The notes under the pieces were generated by a model. That model was not told where the DNA came from. It was given only the letters and a program-made list of their open reading frames with translations, and did no database searches. From Candidatus Melainabacteria bacterium (lineage in GTDB: Bacteria; Cyanobacteriota; Vampirovibrionia; Obscuribacterales; Obscuribacteraceae), in the NCBI GenBank assembly GCA_003151275.1, contig PLXC01000170.1, positions 1-5,074 on the forward strand: 5,074 nucleotides of DNA, written 5' to 3'. Below, in pieces: positions 1 to 5,051 of this stretch. Position numbers and translations under genes: made by a program. Each line of letters begins with the position of its first letter. Position 1 is the stretch's first letter.

Positions 1-18
1 AAAAGGTTCAAGACAAAC

Positions 19-51
19 AAAAAGCCTCGAGCTATTAACTCGAGGCTTTTA
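19..51 (-). terminator. Intrinsic terminator of the rRNA operon
   Basis: A perfect 12-bp stem (20-31 paired with 39-50) has a 7-nt loop (32-38). On the minus strand it is followed by TTTTTGTTTGTCTT. It begins four bases after the 3' end of the 5S rRNA, where an rRNA operon terminator is expected. The left arm and loop are repeated at the right edge of the window (5052-5074). Confidence 0.93.
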
Positions 52-54
52 TAA

Positions 55-173
55 CTCCTGGCACCGGGCTATCTTCCCGGGCGGTCTCCCGCCAAGTATT
101 GTCGCTGCTGACCGTCTTTACCTTCGTGTTCGGGATGGGAACGGGTGTGTTCCGGTCGCTTGAGCACCAAGAA
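55..173 (-). rRNA. rrf: 5S ribosomal RNA, complete
   Basis: The minus strand gives a 119-nt RNA with the 5S architecture. The ends form helix I: TTCTTGGT at the 5' end (166-173) pairs with GCCAGGAG at the 3' end (55-62), with G-U wobbles. The conserved loop-C core CCCATCCCGAAC is present, and the helix IV/V region contains GGCGGGAGACCGCCCGGG. The RNA belongs to the large ribosomal subunit. It lies downstream of a 23S 3' tail and directly upstream of the terminator, the normal rRNA operon order. Ends were set from helix I pairing and may be off by one or two bases. The gene looks undamaged, although most of the 23S gene expected upstream is absent, so it can be expressed only if a promoter reads in from elsewhere. 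Confidence 0.95.
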
Positions 174-337
174 CCTTTAGGGTATATGGTCACCACCTGT
201 GGTGTCAACCATACTTTGGTTCTGGCTTGAGACTCGTTACAAGTCTCAACCAGTACCCTGAAAACTGCACATTGAGGTTTGCGTACAACGCTTTCGCGTC
301 GGCCAAGTTTTAATTTGGCTTATTCCATTCAATAACA
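174..337 (-). other. 23S-5S internal transcribed spacer with three hairpins
   Basis: The spacer between the 23S tail and the 5S gene contains three potential stem-loops. Hairpin 185-213 has a CACCAC/GTGGTG core extended by TATGGT/ACCATA across a 3-nt bulge. Hairpin 218-257 has an 8-bp core TTGAGACT/AGTCTCAA with a 7-nt loop, extended by CTGG/CCAG. Hairpin 301-320 pairs GCCAA with TTGGC. Such hairpins are common in rRNA spacers and probably guide RNase processing. That role is inferred, while the pairing is visible. No tRNA is present in the spacer. Confidence 0.75.
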
Positions 338-380
338 ATGGACAAGCCCTCGGACTATTAGTAATGCTCGGCTACACGCC
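338..380 (-). rRNA. rrl: 23S ribosomal RNA, 3' terminal fragment only
   Basis: Read on the minus strand, the segment contains TACTAATAGTCCGAGGGC followed by TTGTCC, the conserved 3' end of bacterial 23S rRNA. The short upstream GCCGAGCAT also fits the family. Only about 40 nt can be recognised. Beyond about 370-390 the sequence no longer resembles 23S, and by 442 it is reading into a TPR protein fragment. The remnant cannot make a 23S rRNA. It is either the scar of a deletion, or a partial duplication of an rRNA operon end that carried the 23S tail, spacer, 5S and terminator together. The exact break point is uncertain by about 10 nt. Confidence 0.85.
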
Positions 381-439
381 GCGCGAGTTGTAAGTGAGAG
401 AGTCCTTCTGACCGAAACCCAGAGCTAGTAAGTGGTCTC

Positions 440-650
440 TCAGTGCACGATTGCGATCTCCGCGCTCGGCGAAAAATTGTCCGCGTCTTCTGTAAGGTGC
501 GGTGATTTGGGATTTGCGTGGATGCCCTTGTTGCAATCAGCTTCGGCTAAAGCATAGTTTTTCTGCTCTGCGTGAATGCGGGCAATTTGCCAGTAGATGT
601 CGTCGTCTTTTGGATCGGAATCGATAATATTCAAGCAGCGGAATTCTCAA
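440..650 (-). pseudogene. TPR-repeat protein fragment (pseudogene)
   Basis: The minus-strand frame reads CLNIIDSDPKDDDIYWQIAR and continues IHAEQKNYALAEADCNKGIH, ANPKS. This is one full 34-residue tetratricopeptide repeat with the expected spacing of W/Y, A, Y, A, A and P, preceded by the end of another helix pair. TPRs are protein-interaction scaffolds. Upstream the frame is closed by an in-frame TGA just before EFRC. No initiator ATG or Shine-Dalgarno sequence is visible; the only near-cognate start is a TTG at 632-634. Downstream the frame runs about 25 non-repeat codons to a TGA at 440-442. It is therefore an internal scrap of a larger gene stranded next to the 23S junction. The parent protein cannot be identified. 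Confidence 0.6.
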
Positions 651-712
651 GAATGTGTCAACTGCGGCTATTGGGAGGTCAAGATGGTATCAATTCGCGG
701 TTTAAAAGCCAG

Positions 713-804
713 CCTGTTGATTGGCGAATTATTTGGTTTTAAATGAGCGAAATGCCCATTGGTAGGGCAATGCGTCATGTCGCACTAATTCGCCGATCAA
801 CAGG
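713..804. repeat. 19-bp imperfect inverted repeat with inner hairpin
   Basis: Arm 713-731 (CCTGTTGATTGGCGAATTA) and arm 786-804 are reverse complements at 18 of 19 positions. They are separated by 54 nt, which contain a smaller hairpin, TGCCC (753-757) with GGGCA (765-769). The repeat ends about 50 bp upstream of the -35 box of the 135-codon gene. It could be a small non-autonomous mobile element (MITE-like), a regulatory or RNA-fold element, or a protein-binding site. No target duplication was found at its edges. The structure is certain and the role is not known. Confidence 0.75.
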
Positions 805-855
805 TGGATTCTCGTTGCGTCTGCATGGTAACGCTCCTTGTTGTGGGAATTACGA

Positions 856-884
856 GTGACACCAACTGCCGCTACCTATATAAT
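856..884 (+). promoter_or_regulatory. Sigma-70-type promoter of the 135-codon gene
   Basis: GTGACA (856-861) matches the -35 consensus at 5 of 6 positions. It is separated by exactly 17 bp from a perfect TATAAT (879-884). A transcription start near 891 would give a leader of about 40 nt before the ATG at 931. Prediction is by inspection only. Confidence 0.7.
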
Positions 885-916
885 TCGGTTCTATCCAATA
901 CCCACCCCATTCATCC

Positions 917-921
917 AAGGA
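917..921 (+). promoter_or_regulatory. Ribosome binding site, AAGGA
   Basis: AAGGA ends nine bases before the ATG at 931. It supports that start, and no comparable site precedes the out-of-frame ATG at 804. Confidence 0.65.
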
Positions 922-930
922 TTTTAGACA

Positions 931-1338
931 ATGACTACACGGGAGAATTTCACATTAACGCCCGCCGAAGAAAAGGTGAAGGCAGACTTTTTGAATAATC
1001 AAAACGATGCAGCGAAAGATTGGGTATGTCACAATAGCCTGCAGCCGACAATTGAAGAGCAAATTAAGTTCTTTCAAAACATTGCACACCAGAGCGTTAT
1101 CGACAACCAGGTGCCGGGTAAAACGCAGATAATTGTTGATGTAGACGCTCATCCACGCGAAAACACCCGATATCAGGCTACGCATGATCCAAAGAATTTC
1201 GGTAGGGCTTATGTTGCAATTGGTGTCAGTCTCCGCGACAAGAGTGGTTTCATGTCCCACCTGTGGGCTGACAAAAGGCTATTCACCGAAAAGATTCGGC
1301 TGGACACTCTAGAGTCTGATGCTTGCCCTAAGAAATGA
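931..1338 (+). CDS. Hypothetical protein, 135 aa
   Basis: The ATG has a good Shine-Dalgarno sequence and a near-consensus promoter upstream, and the frame is undisturbed to the TGA at 1336-1338. I do not recognise the family. The protein is soluble: there is no signal peptide or membrane segment. Residues 10-60 are mostly helix-prone (AEEKVKADFLNNQNDAAKDW, then EEQIKFFQNIAH). They are followed by apparent beta strands at about 65-72 (TQIIVDVDA) and 93-101 (AYVAIGVSL), and the C-terminus is charged and ends PKK. It has two cysteines, at about 33 and 132. It is the only intact gene in the window that is not part of a mobile element. An IS4-family remnant starts 28 bp downstream on the opposite strand, so the 3' end could have been reshaped. 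Expression is plausible and function unknown. Confidence 0.65.
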   Translation: MTTRENFTLTPAEEKVKADFLNNQNDAAKDWVCHNSLQPTIEEQIKFFQNIAHQSVIDNQVPGKTQIIVDVDAHPRENTRYQATHDPKNFGRAYVAIGVSLRDKSGFMSHLWADKRLFTEKIRLDTLESDACPKK

Positions 1339-1365
1339 AGTTGGACCCAAGCATCCCCTCATTTC

Positions 1366-1870
1366 CTACACGTAACCAAACACATCTGAAAACGTTTGAT
1401 GTTGGAGAAGCATGGCCCCGAAAGCTTGCATAAGTGGACGTAGTCTTTCGGCAGGCATATTGGGGATGAGGTCGTAGAGCATCGAGCCCTGATTGAGCAA
1501 GGAATGGGTACGCCGCTTCACCGTATTTGACTTGAGATGGCGGTCATAACCAAGAGATTCACCAGTCGGCACCAAGCCAGGTCAAAAGTGCGACAGCAAA
1601 AGCGTTGAGCAACCAGAGTCGATCCCGACGTTCGGGATTGCTTAGATGCACAGAGCTCATGCCCATACCGAAGCGCAGATCTTTGGTATCACGGAAGCTA
1701 GGCTCGATCCCCCAACGCTTGGCGTACTAGTCAATGAGAGTGCGCGCGGAAGCATCGGTGAGGTTAGTGGCTAGGCACCAGGGTTCTTTCATATCTTTCG
1801 CGTGAACGCAGATTACCGTGCCCACCTTATATCTGTGTCCTGTGACCTGCGCACCACGCAAAGTGCGCGG
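1366..1870 (-). pseudogene. IS4-family transposase, C-terminal remnant (pseudogene)
   Basis: The minus strand encodes the C-terminal part of an IS4-family DDE transposase, starting near VGKGGRPRTLRGAQVTG and ending DVFGYV-stop at 1366-1368. The family signature Y-(2)-R-(3)-E-(6)-K is intact as [15 protein letters not shown], followed by [20 protein letters not shown], so the catalytic glutamate is present. The N-terminal region with the two catalytic aspartates is missing. There are two further lesions. A TAG stops the frame immediately before YAKRWG (at about 1728-1730). A single-base insertion near 1566 turns an expected LGAAGESLGYD into LGADW-stop, and the last 70 or so codons continue in another frame. 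Neither terminal repeats nor a target duplication could be assigned. It cannot make an active enzyme. The right limit of the homology, about 1870-1890, is approximate. Confidence 0.88.
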
Positions 1871-1954
1871 GCGCCCACCCTTCCCTACCTATCTCAATAA
1901 AATCCGAAGACACAGGCTCAGGTTTCGGTGGCGTCGATTTTCAATTCACCAACA
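1871..1954. other. Junction between two pseudogenes, no gene supported
   Basis: Between the last recognisable IS4-transposase codon and the stop of the next broken gene, all minus-strand frames are short. One reads VGELKIDATET-stop and another PEPVSSDFIEIGREGW. They could be one hydrophilic coding piece joined by a single-base shift near 1920, but this is too little to assign. The junction marks where the N-terminal half of the IS4 element was lost. Confidence 0.4.
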
Positions 1955-2404
1955 CTACATTTTCCTCAGTCGGTTTTTACTTTCAACCCTGACGAGAATG
2001 GCGTCAGTTGCTGGTGGATTTTCTAAACGTTCTGCAACACATCCAAGCAGAGGGCTGACGTCACACAACAGTGGCAATAAACCGTCTGTGGTATTAATGG
2101 CACTGCGCAACAACTTCAATTGAACGGCAGGAGCTGCACCTTGTCCTTGCATGGCGAGGTTCTTAACGTCAGACTGAGTTCCTGATTTTTGTAATTGCGA
2201 AGCGAGAATATCGGCGTAGATAGACGCCGCGGTAAAAGAGCTGCCCATAAAAACAACTGCTGGATTCTTGGTCGGAGTTTCGGCGAGGCGCTGCTTTAGC
2301 AGAAATTCATCGGAAGCAAGGGGGTCGTATTATCCGACAACGGCAATAACACGCGCCAGACCTTCCAAAAAAACAAGGTGCTAACAACGACCACTAGCCA
2401 CTAG
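1955..2404 (-). pseudogene. SGNH/GDSL-type protein, main part (pseudogene split by IS21)
   Basis: One minus-strand frame reads HLVFLEGLARVIAVVG, a stop, then YDPLASDEFLLKQRLAETP, NPAVVFMGSSFTAASIYADI and, further on, DVKNLAMQGQGAAPAVQLK. The hydrophobic start, the strand ending in G-S-S (block I, where the nucleophilic serine sits) and a following N-L-A-M-Q-G-Q loop resemble an SGNH/GDSL hydrolase or a related membrane-anchored protein. This assignment is by pattern only. Stops are at 2381-2383 (TAG) and 2330-2332 (TAA). After about residue TTDG the homology fades, and the frame ends RLRKM-stop at 1955. Blocks with the catalytic Asp and His are not present. Its start codon lies beyond the IS21 element, at 4796-4798. 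Confidence 0.5.
2397..2404. repeat. Target site duplication of IS21 element, left copy
   Basis: GCCACTAG directly abuts the TGATTG left end of the element and is repeated exactly at 4767-4774. Eight bases is within the range known for IS21-family insertions. The left copy is also part of a tandem CCACTAG-CCACTAG (2391-2404), which was probably in the target beforehand. Confidence 0.93.
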
Positions 2405-2410
2405 TGATTG

Positions 2411-2464
2411 TGGCAATCTAAAACTGAGCAGATTTTTGGAAAATGCCAATCAGAAATTGAGCAG
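2411..2464 (+). repeat. IS21 left-end internal repeats L1 and L2
   Basis: Two 21-bp direct copies lie at 2411-2431 (TGGCAATCTAAAACTGAGCA-G) and 2444-2464 (TGCCAATCAGAAATTGAGCA-G), 33 bp apart. They match the inverted pair at the right end. In IS21 elements such repeats are the presumed transposase binding sites. L2 contains the -35 box of the istA promoter, so IstA binding there could repress its own gene; this is inference. Confidence 0.88.
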
Positions 2465-2485
2465 TTTTACTTTTACGCCGATAAT
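2457..2485 (+). promoter_or_regulatory. Predicted istA promoter inside the IS left end
   Basis: TTGAGC (2457-2462) and GATAAT (2480-2485) are separated by 17 bp; the -10 box matches consensus at 5 of 6 positions. A start near 2492 gives a leader of about 37 nt before the ATG at 2529. This placement rules out the upstream TTG at 2436 as the start when the element uses its own promoter. Confidence 0.6.
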
Positions 2486-2489
2486 TGAG

Positions 2490-2510
2490 AGGCCCCAAGA
2501 TCTGGGGCCT
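2490..2510 (+). other. GC-rich hairpin in the istA leader
   Basis: AGGCCCC (2490-2496) pairs perfectly with GGGGCCT (2504-2510) around the loop AAGATCT. It lies between the predicted -10 box and the istA start. Transcripts entering from outside the element would carry the whole stem, while transcripts from the internal promoter would start within it. That arrangement could lower translation from read-through RNA, as described for leader stems in some other insertion sequences; here it is inference. Confidence 0.6.
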
Positions 2511-2528
2511 AGAAAAACGACGGCAAGA

Positions 2529-3941
2529 ATGATCGATCAAGACACATGGGTGTCGATTCGGCTGCTGTATTTGCGACAAGGCAAGAGCAAAAGCTGGTTG
2601 GCCCGAGAATTTGGCATTGCAAGAAATACTGTTGCGAAATACCTGAAGAAGGACAGCGAAGCTCCAAAATACAACGCTTCACAAGCTAGAGGTAGACCAA
2701 TTTCGGATAAATGGGAGGAGCACGTTAGGGCAATCTTAGAGGAAGACCGAAACGCACCCCGCAAGCAAAAGCATACCGCAAAACGTGTGTACGAGCGACT
2801 GGTTGCAGAATATCAGTTCGATGGTTCTCATCGGACTGTGCGCATGATCGTCTCTAATCTCAAAAACAAACCAGGACAAGCTGTTTTTCTGCCGCTTCAA
2901 TTTGAACCAGGCAAAGATGCTCAAGTCGATTTCGGCGAGTCTTACGCGGACATTGCCGGTGTTCGAACCAAATTGCAGATCTTCGAAATGCGGCTAAATT
3001 ATTCTCGCAAGAAATTTGTGATGGCAGTGCGGGCACCGAATATGGAGTCATTCATGGAGGCACACGTTAGGGCTTTTGAATTCCTTGGAGGAGTGCCGGA
3101 GCGACTTACTTATGACAATCTTGGCTTGGCTGTAGTCCGCGTAGGGTCCGGCAAAAGCAGGACACTGACTAAGAAATTCAAGGAGCTGAAAGGGTTCTAT
3201 GCGTTCGAAACAAACTTCTGCACCGTTGGCATTCAAGGCGCGCACGAGAAGGGAGGGGTTGAAGGTGGAATCGGTTTCAGTAGGAGAAACTGGCTTGTAC
3301 CTCTGCCGCTTCCAGGGCGTGCGTTTGATCCTGGCACAGCGAGAACTAGCGTAATTGCCGATACATATCAAACCGTTGCGTACGACTCCAATCGATATTC
3401 GGTTCCGGCAAAATTCGTCGGAAAGCCACTGCGATTGCGTGCCTATATGGACAAACTTGTGCTGGCTGCAGGGGCGGAAGTGATTGCTGAGCACGAGAGG
3501 ATTCATGAGAAGGGTTGCTACGGGCTCAAACCGGAGCACTATTTTGACCAGCTAGAGAGAAAACCGCATGCGGTGCCATTTGCTAGGCCGCTGCTGCAGG
3601 CAACGTGGCCAGCGGGTTACTGGGACTTCTACAAGAAGTTGGTTGAGCGAAAGGGTGCAGGTGAAGGAGGGCGTGACTTCGTGCGAGTTTTACGGTGCCA
3701 TATGCAGCATGGTGCGATTCTTACCGCACAAGCAATTCGCGACTGTGACAGCGCAGGACTCGTTAGTGCAGACGCAATTTTACAAGTAGTGGCGCAGGCG
3801 CGATTTTCATCTTGTTTGCAGCCAGAGCCACTAGACATGACAGCACGTCCAGCCTTGAGCGAGTACGTAGTCGAGCTGCAAGAAACGATTCAGTACCAAA
3901 TTTTAATCGGAGGGCAAAACAATGAGCACCGTGTTGCTTGA
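2529..3941 (+). CDS. istA: IS21-family transposase IstA (probable internal deletion)
   Basis: IstA is the DDE recombinase that cuts and joins the element ends. From the ATG at 2529 the protein has 470 residues. A helix-turn-helix lies at about 19-41 (SKSWLAREFGIARNTVAKYL). The catalytic triad is visible as D134 (AQVDFGES), D196 (LTYDNL) and E245 (HEKGGVEG), followed by RRNWLVP. Residues 275-300 contain YDSNRYSVP, the beta-barrel-like region after the core, and the C-terminal part ends in a basic, istB-overlapping tail. LVPLP is followed directly by LPGRAFDP. Relatives usually carry about 45-50 residues there (a helical FxELN...C stretch), so an in-frame deletion is likely. The frame also extends to a TTG at 2436, but the promoter lies between. 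No strong Shine-Dalgarno sequence precedes the ATG. The last 20 bases overlap istB. Confidence 0.93.
   Translation: MIDQDTWVSIRLLYLRQGKSKSWLAREFGIARNTVAKYLKKDSEAPKYNASQARGRPISDKWEEHVRAILEEDRNAPRKQKHTAKRVYERLVAEYQFDGSHRTVRMIVSNLKNKPGQAVFLPLQFEPGKDAQVDFGESYADIAGVRTKLQIFEMRLNYSRKKFVMAVRAPNMESFMEAHVRAFEFLGGVPERLTYDNLGLAVVRVGSGKSRTLTKKFKELKGFYAFETNFCTVGIQGAHEKGGVEGGIGFSRRNWLVPLPLPGRAFDPGTARTSVIADTYQTVAYDSNRYSVPAKFVGKPLRLRAYMDKLVLAAGAEVIAEHERIHEKGCYGLKPEHYFDQLERKPHAVPFARPLLQATWPAGYWDFYKKLVERKGAGEGGRDFVRVLRCHMQHGAILTAQAIRDCDSAGLVSADAILQVVAQARFSSCLQPEPLDMTARPALSEYVVELQETIQYQILIGGQNNEHRVA
3909..3914 (+). promoter_or_regulatory. Strong istB ribosome binding site, GGAGGG
   Basis: GGAGGG lies inside the end of istA, seven bases before the istB ATG at 3922. 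It fixes the istB start and suggests istB is translated efficiently from the istAB transcript. Confidence 0.85.
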
Positions 3942-4698
3942 CCAATATTTAAAGCGCTTACGGCTCCCAACTATTGTGAAAAACCATGAGGTGGTAGCAA
4001 AGGAAGCTGTGACTAATCGAGTCAGTTACGAAGAGTATCTTTGTTGCTTATCGGAACAGGAGGTGCAAGCCAGAGAAGAGAACACGAGGAAGGAGCGGCT
4101 CATCAAAGCGCGCTTTCCAGCGATGAAAACGTTGGACCAATTCAAATTTGATGAGATTCCCGCGTTGGACAAGAATCTGGTCATGCAGTTATTTACAGGA
4201 AAATATCTCGAAACAGCGGAGAACATTGTTTTCCTGGGCGGTCATGGGATGGGTAAATCACATCTGGCGATAGCGCTTGGAGTAGAAGCTTGCGGCGCCG
4301 GCAAGAAAGTTCGTTTTTACAGTGTTGGAGAGCTTGTTCACCAACTCTTAGAGGCTAGAGACGCAAGGCAAGTATTCAGGCTACAGCAGCAGCTTGCGCG
4401 TTACGACCTGCTCATTCTAGACGAACTTGGAATGACTGACTGCAAGCAAGATGGTGGCAACCTCTTATTCCAAGTGATCAGTTCTAGATACGAGCGTTGC
4501 TCAACGATCATTACAACAAATCTGGAGTTCAAGGACTGGACGAGTGTCTTCGGCACACAACAATTGACCAACGCACTCTTGGATCGGCTGGTGCACCGAT
4601 GCCAAATCGTGCCAATGAACGGTGAAAGCTTCCGATTTAAAGAAAGCATCAGAAGAAAGAAGAAGCCGTCAGCTTCGTTACCGGAGGACAAACACTAA
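3922..4698 (+). CDS. istB: IS21-family AAA+ transposition helper IstB
   Basis: IstB is the DnaC/DnaA-like AAA+ ATPase that assembles on target DNA and activates IstA in IS21 transposition. The 258-residue frame is normal in length and complete. An N-terminal helical region (1-100, including EEYLCCLSEQEVQAREENTR) precedes the ATPase core. Walker A is GGHGMGKS (106-113), Walker B is LLILDELG (163-170) with D167 and E168, and sensor 1 is TTN (198-200). A conserved LLDRLVHRC (219-227) contains likely arginine-finger or sensor arginines. The basic C-terminus (ESIRRKKK) could contact DNA. The start is fixed by GGAGGG seven bases upstream. The gene overlaps istA by 20 bp, so the two are cotranscribed and probably translationally coupled. 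Nothing in it looks damaged. Confidence 0.96.
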   Translation: MSTVLLDQYLKRLRLPTIVKNHEVVAKEAVTNRVSYEEYLCCLSEQEVQAREENTRKERLIKARFPAMKTLDQFKFDEIPALDKNLVMQLFTGKYLETAENIVFLGGHGMGKSHLAIALGVEACGAGKKVRFYSVGELVHQLLEARDARQVFRLQQQLARYDLLILDELGMTDCKQDGGNLLFQVISSRYERCSTIITTNLEFKDWTSVFGTQQLTNALLDRLVHRCQIVPMNGESFRFKESIRRKKKPSASLPEDKH

Positions 4699-4715
4699 TG
4701 AAAACTCAAGCTGAC

Positions 4716-4760
4716 CTGCTCAATATTCGACTGGCAGAACTGCTCAAATTTCGCTTGCCA
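4716..4760 (-). repeat. IS21 right-end internal repeats R1 and R2
   Basis: On the minus strand R1 (4740-4760) reads TGGCAAGCGAAATTTGAGCA-G and R2 (4716-4736) reads TGCCAGTCGAATATTGAGCA-G, 24 bp apart. They match L1 and L2 of the left end in inverted orientation. The spacing differs from the left pair (33 bp), so the two ends are not equivalent. Confidence 0.88.
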
Positions 4761-4766
4761 AAATCA

Positions 4767-4774
4767 GCCACTAG
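4767..4774. repeat. Target site duplication of IS21 element, right copy
   Basis: GCCACTAG follows the AATCA right end of the element and is identical to 2397-2404. Confidence 0.93.
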
Positions 4775-4812
4775 CGCCTGAATAATCTTTATGGACATCC
4801 GGTGCGCCTTCT
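4767..4812 (-). pseudogene. 5' end of the gene split by IS21 (RBS, start and about 10 codons)
   Basis: On the minus strand AGAAGG (4807-4812) stands eight bases before an ATG (4796-4798) that reads MSIKIIQALV and then runs into the target duplication. If the IS and one duplication are removed, the frame joins exactly to the fragment at 1955-2404: MSIKIIQALVASGRC, stop, HLVFLEGLARVIAVVG. This would make a hydrophobic N-terminal anchor for the SGNH-like protein. The frame is also open upstream to a TGA near 4928, but that extension (MQPLAQLEPANEL...) looks non-coding for this family. Confidence 0.45.
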
Positions 4813-5051
4813 TGGTGAACTGCCGTTCAGATTCTCCACTGATGGAGAGATTCCCGGTGTTCAGCTCATTTGCGGGTTCAAGTTGGGCTAGCGGTTGCAT
4901 GCTTTGACTACGCCTAGTAAGAGGTAGTCAGCATACAAGAAACTGGAGCGCGTCCCATTTTAGCGGTCTAATATTGCTCAACGCATTTGACCGGTCTGAC
5001 AGCAGTCAAGGCGCTGTATTTGGTGTCATCGGGAGTTTCATTTTCGAATCA
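4813..5051. other. Non-coding stretch with two hairpins
   Basis: No gene is supported here. Two stem-loops are visible. TCTCCA/TGGAGA at 4833-4848 has a CTGA tetraloop. A longer one at 4899-4934 pairs TGACTAC (4905-4911) with GTAGTCA (4924-4930) and extends with ATGC/GCAT across a 2-nt bulge. Neither is followed by a T-tract, so neither is a clear terminator. The segment would be the upstream region of the minus-strand gene split by IS21. Confidence 0.5.

Larger units (their letters stand above)
2405..4766 (+). mobile_element. Complete IS21-family insertion sequence, 2,362 bp
   Basis: The element starts TGATTGTGGCAATC at 2405 and ends, read inward on the minus strand from 4766, TGATTTTGGCAAGC. 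The outer 27 bp of the two ends agree at 22 positions. Exact 8-bp duplications flank it. Inside are istA (transposase) and istB (AAA+ helper), overlapping and co-oriented, the diagnostic IS21 arrangement. Each end carries two copies of a 21-bp repeat, another family habit. The element sits in a minus-strand gene that it split after about ten codons. Its borders, promoter and istB look intact. IstA appears to carry an in-frame internal deletion, so mobility is uncertain. Perfect target duplications suggest a fairly recent insertion. Confidence 0.95.

Noticed and set aside
656..661. Minus-strand TTGACA as a promoter for the TPR fragment
   Set aside because: There is no acceptable -10 box at 16-18 bp; the nearest TATTAT is about 26 bp away.
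713..804. Integron attC site
   Set aside because: The arms have the GTT and AAC triplets in the opposite order to attC, and the GTTRRRY/RYYYAAC core boxes are not met. No integrase is present.
804..998. 64-codon plus-strand ORF starting at 804
   Set aside because: It overlaps the promoter and the start of the better supported 135-codon gene in another frame, has no Shine-Dalgarno sequence and begins inside the right arm of the inverted repeat.
955..1260. 101-codon minus-strand ORF
   Set aside because: It is wholly antisense to the 135-codon gene and has no start signals or recognisable motif.
1764..1775. CTAGCCACTA shared between the IS4 remnant and the IS21 target site
   Set aside because: A 10-base match with no extension on either side; the copy at about 1764-1775 encodes an ordinary piece of the transposase (CLAT). 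Most likely chance.
1818..2123. 101-codon plus-strand ORF
   Set aside because: It is antisense to the IS4 transposase remnant and the SGNH-like fragment, and its arginine- and serine-rich composition is typical of a shadow frame.
2436..2528. TTG start giving a 501-residue IstA
   Set aside because: It lies in the terminal repeats, upstream of the predicted promoter, and the added residues translate the L2 repeat. The ATG at 2529 is preferred.
2411..4760. CRISPR-like repeats
   Set aside because: The 21-bp repeats occur as two pairs at the IS ends in inverted orientation, which is the IS21 end structure and not an array.
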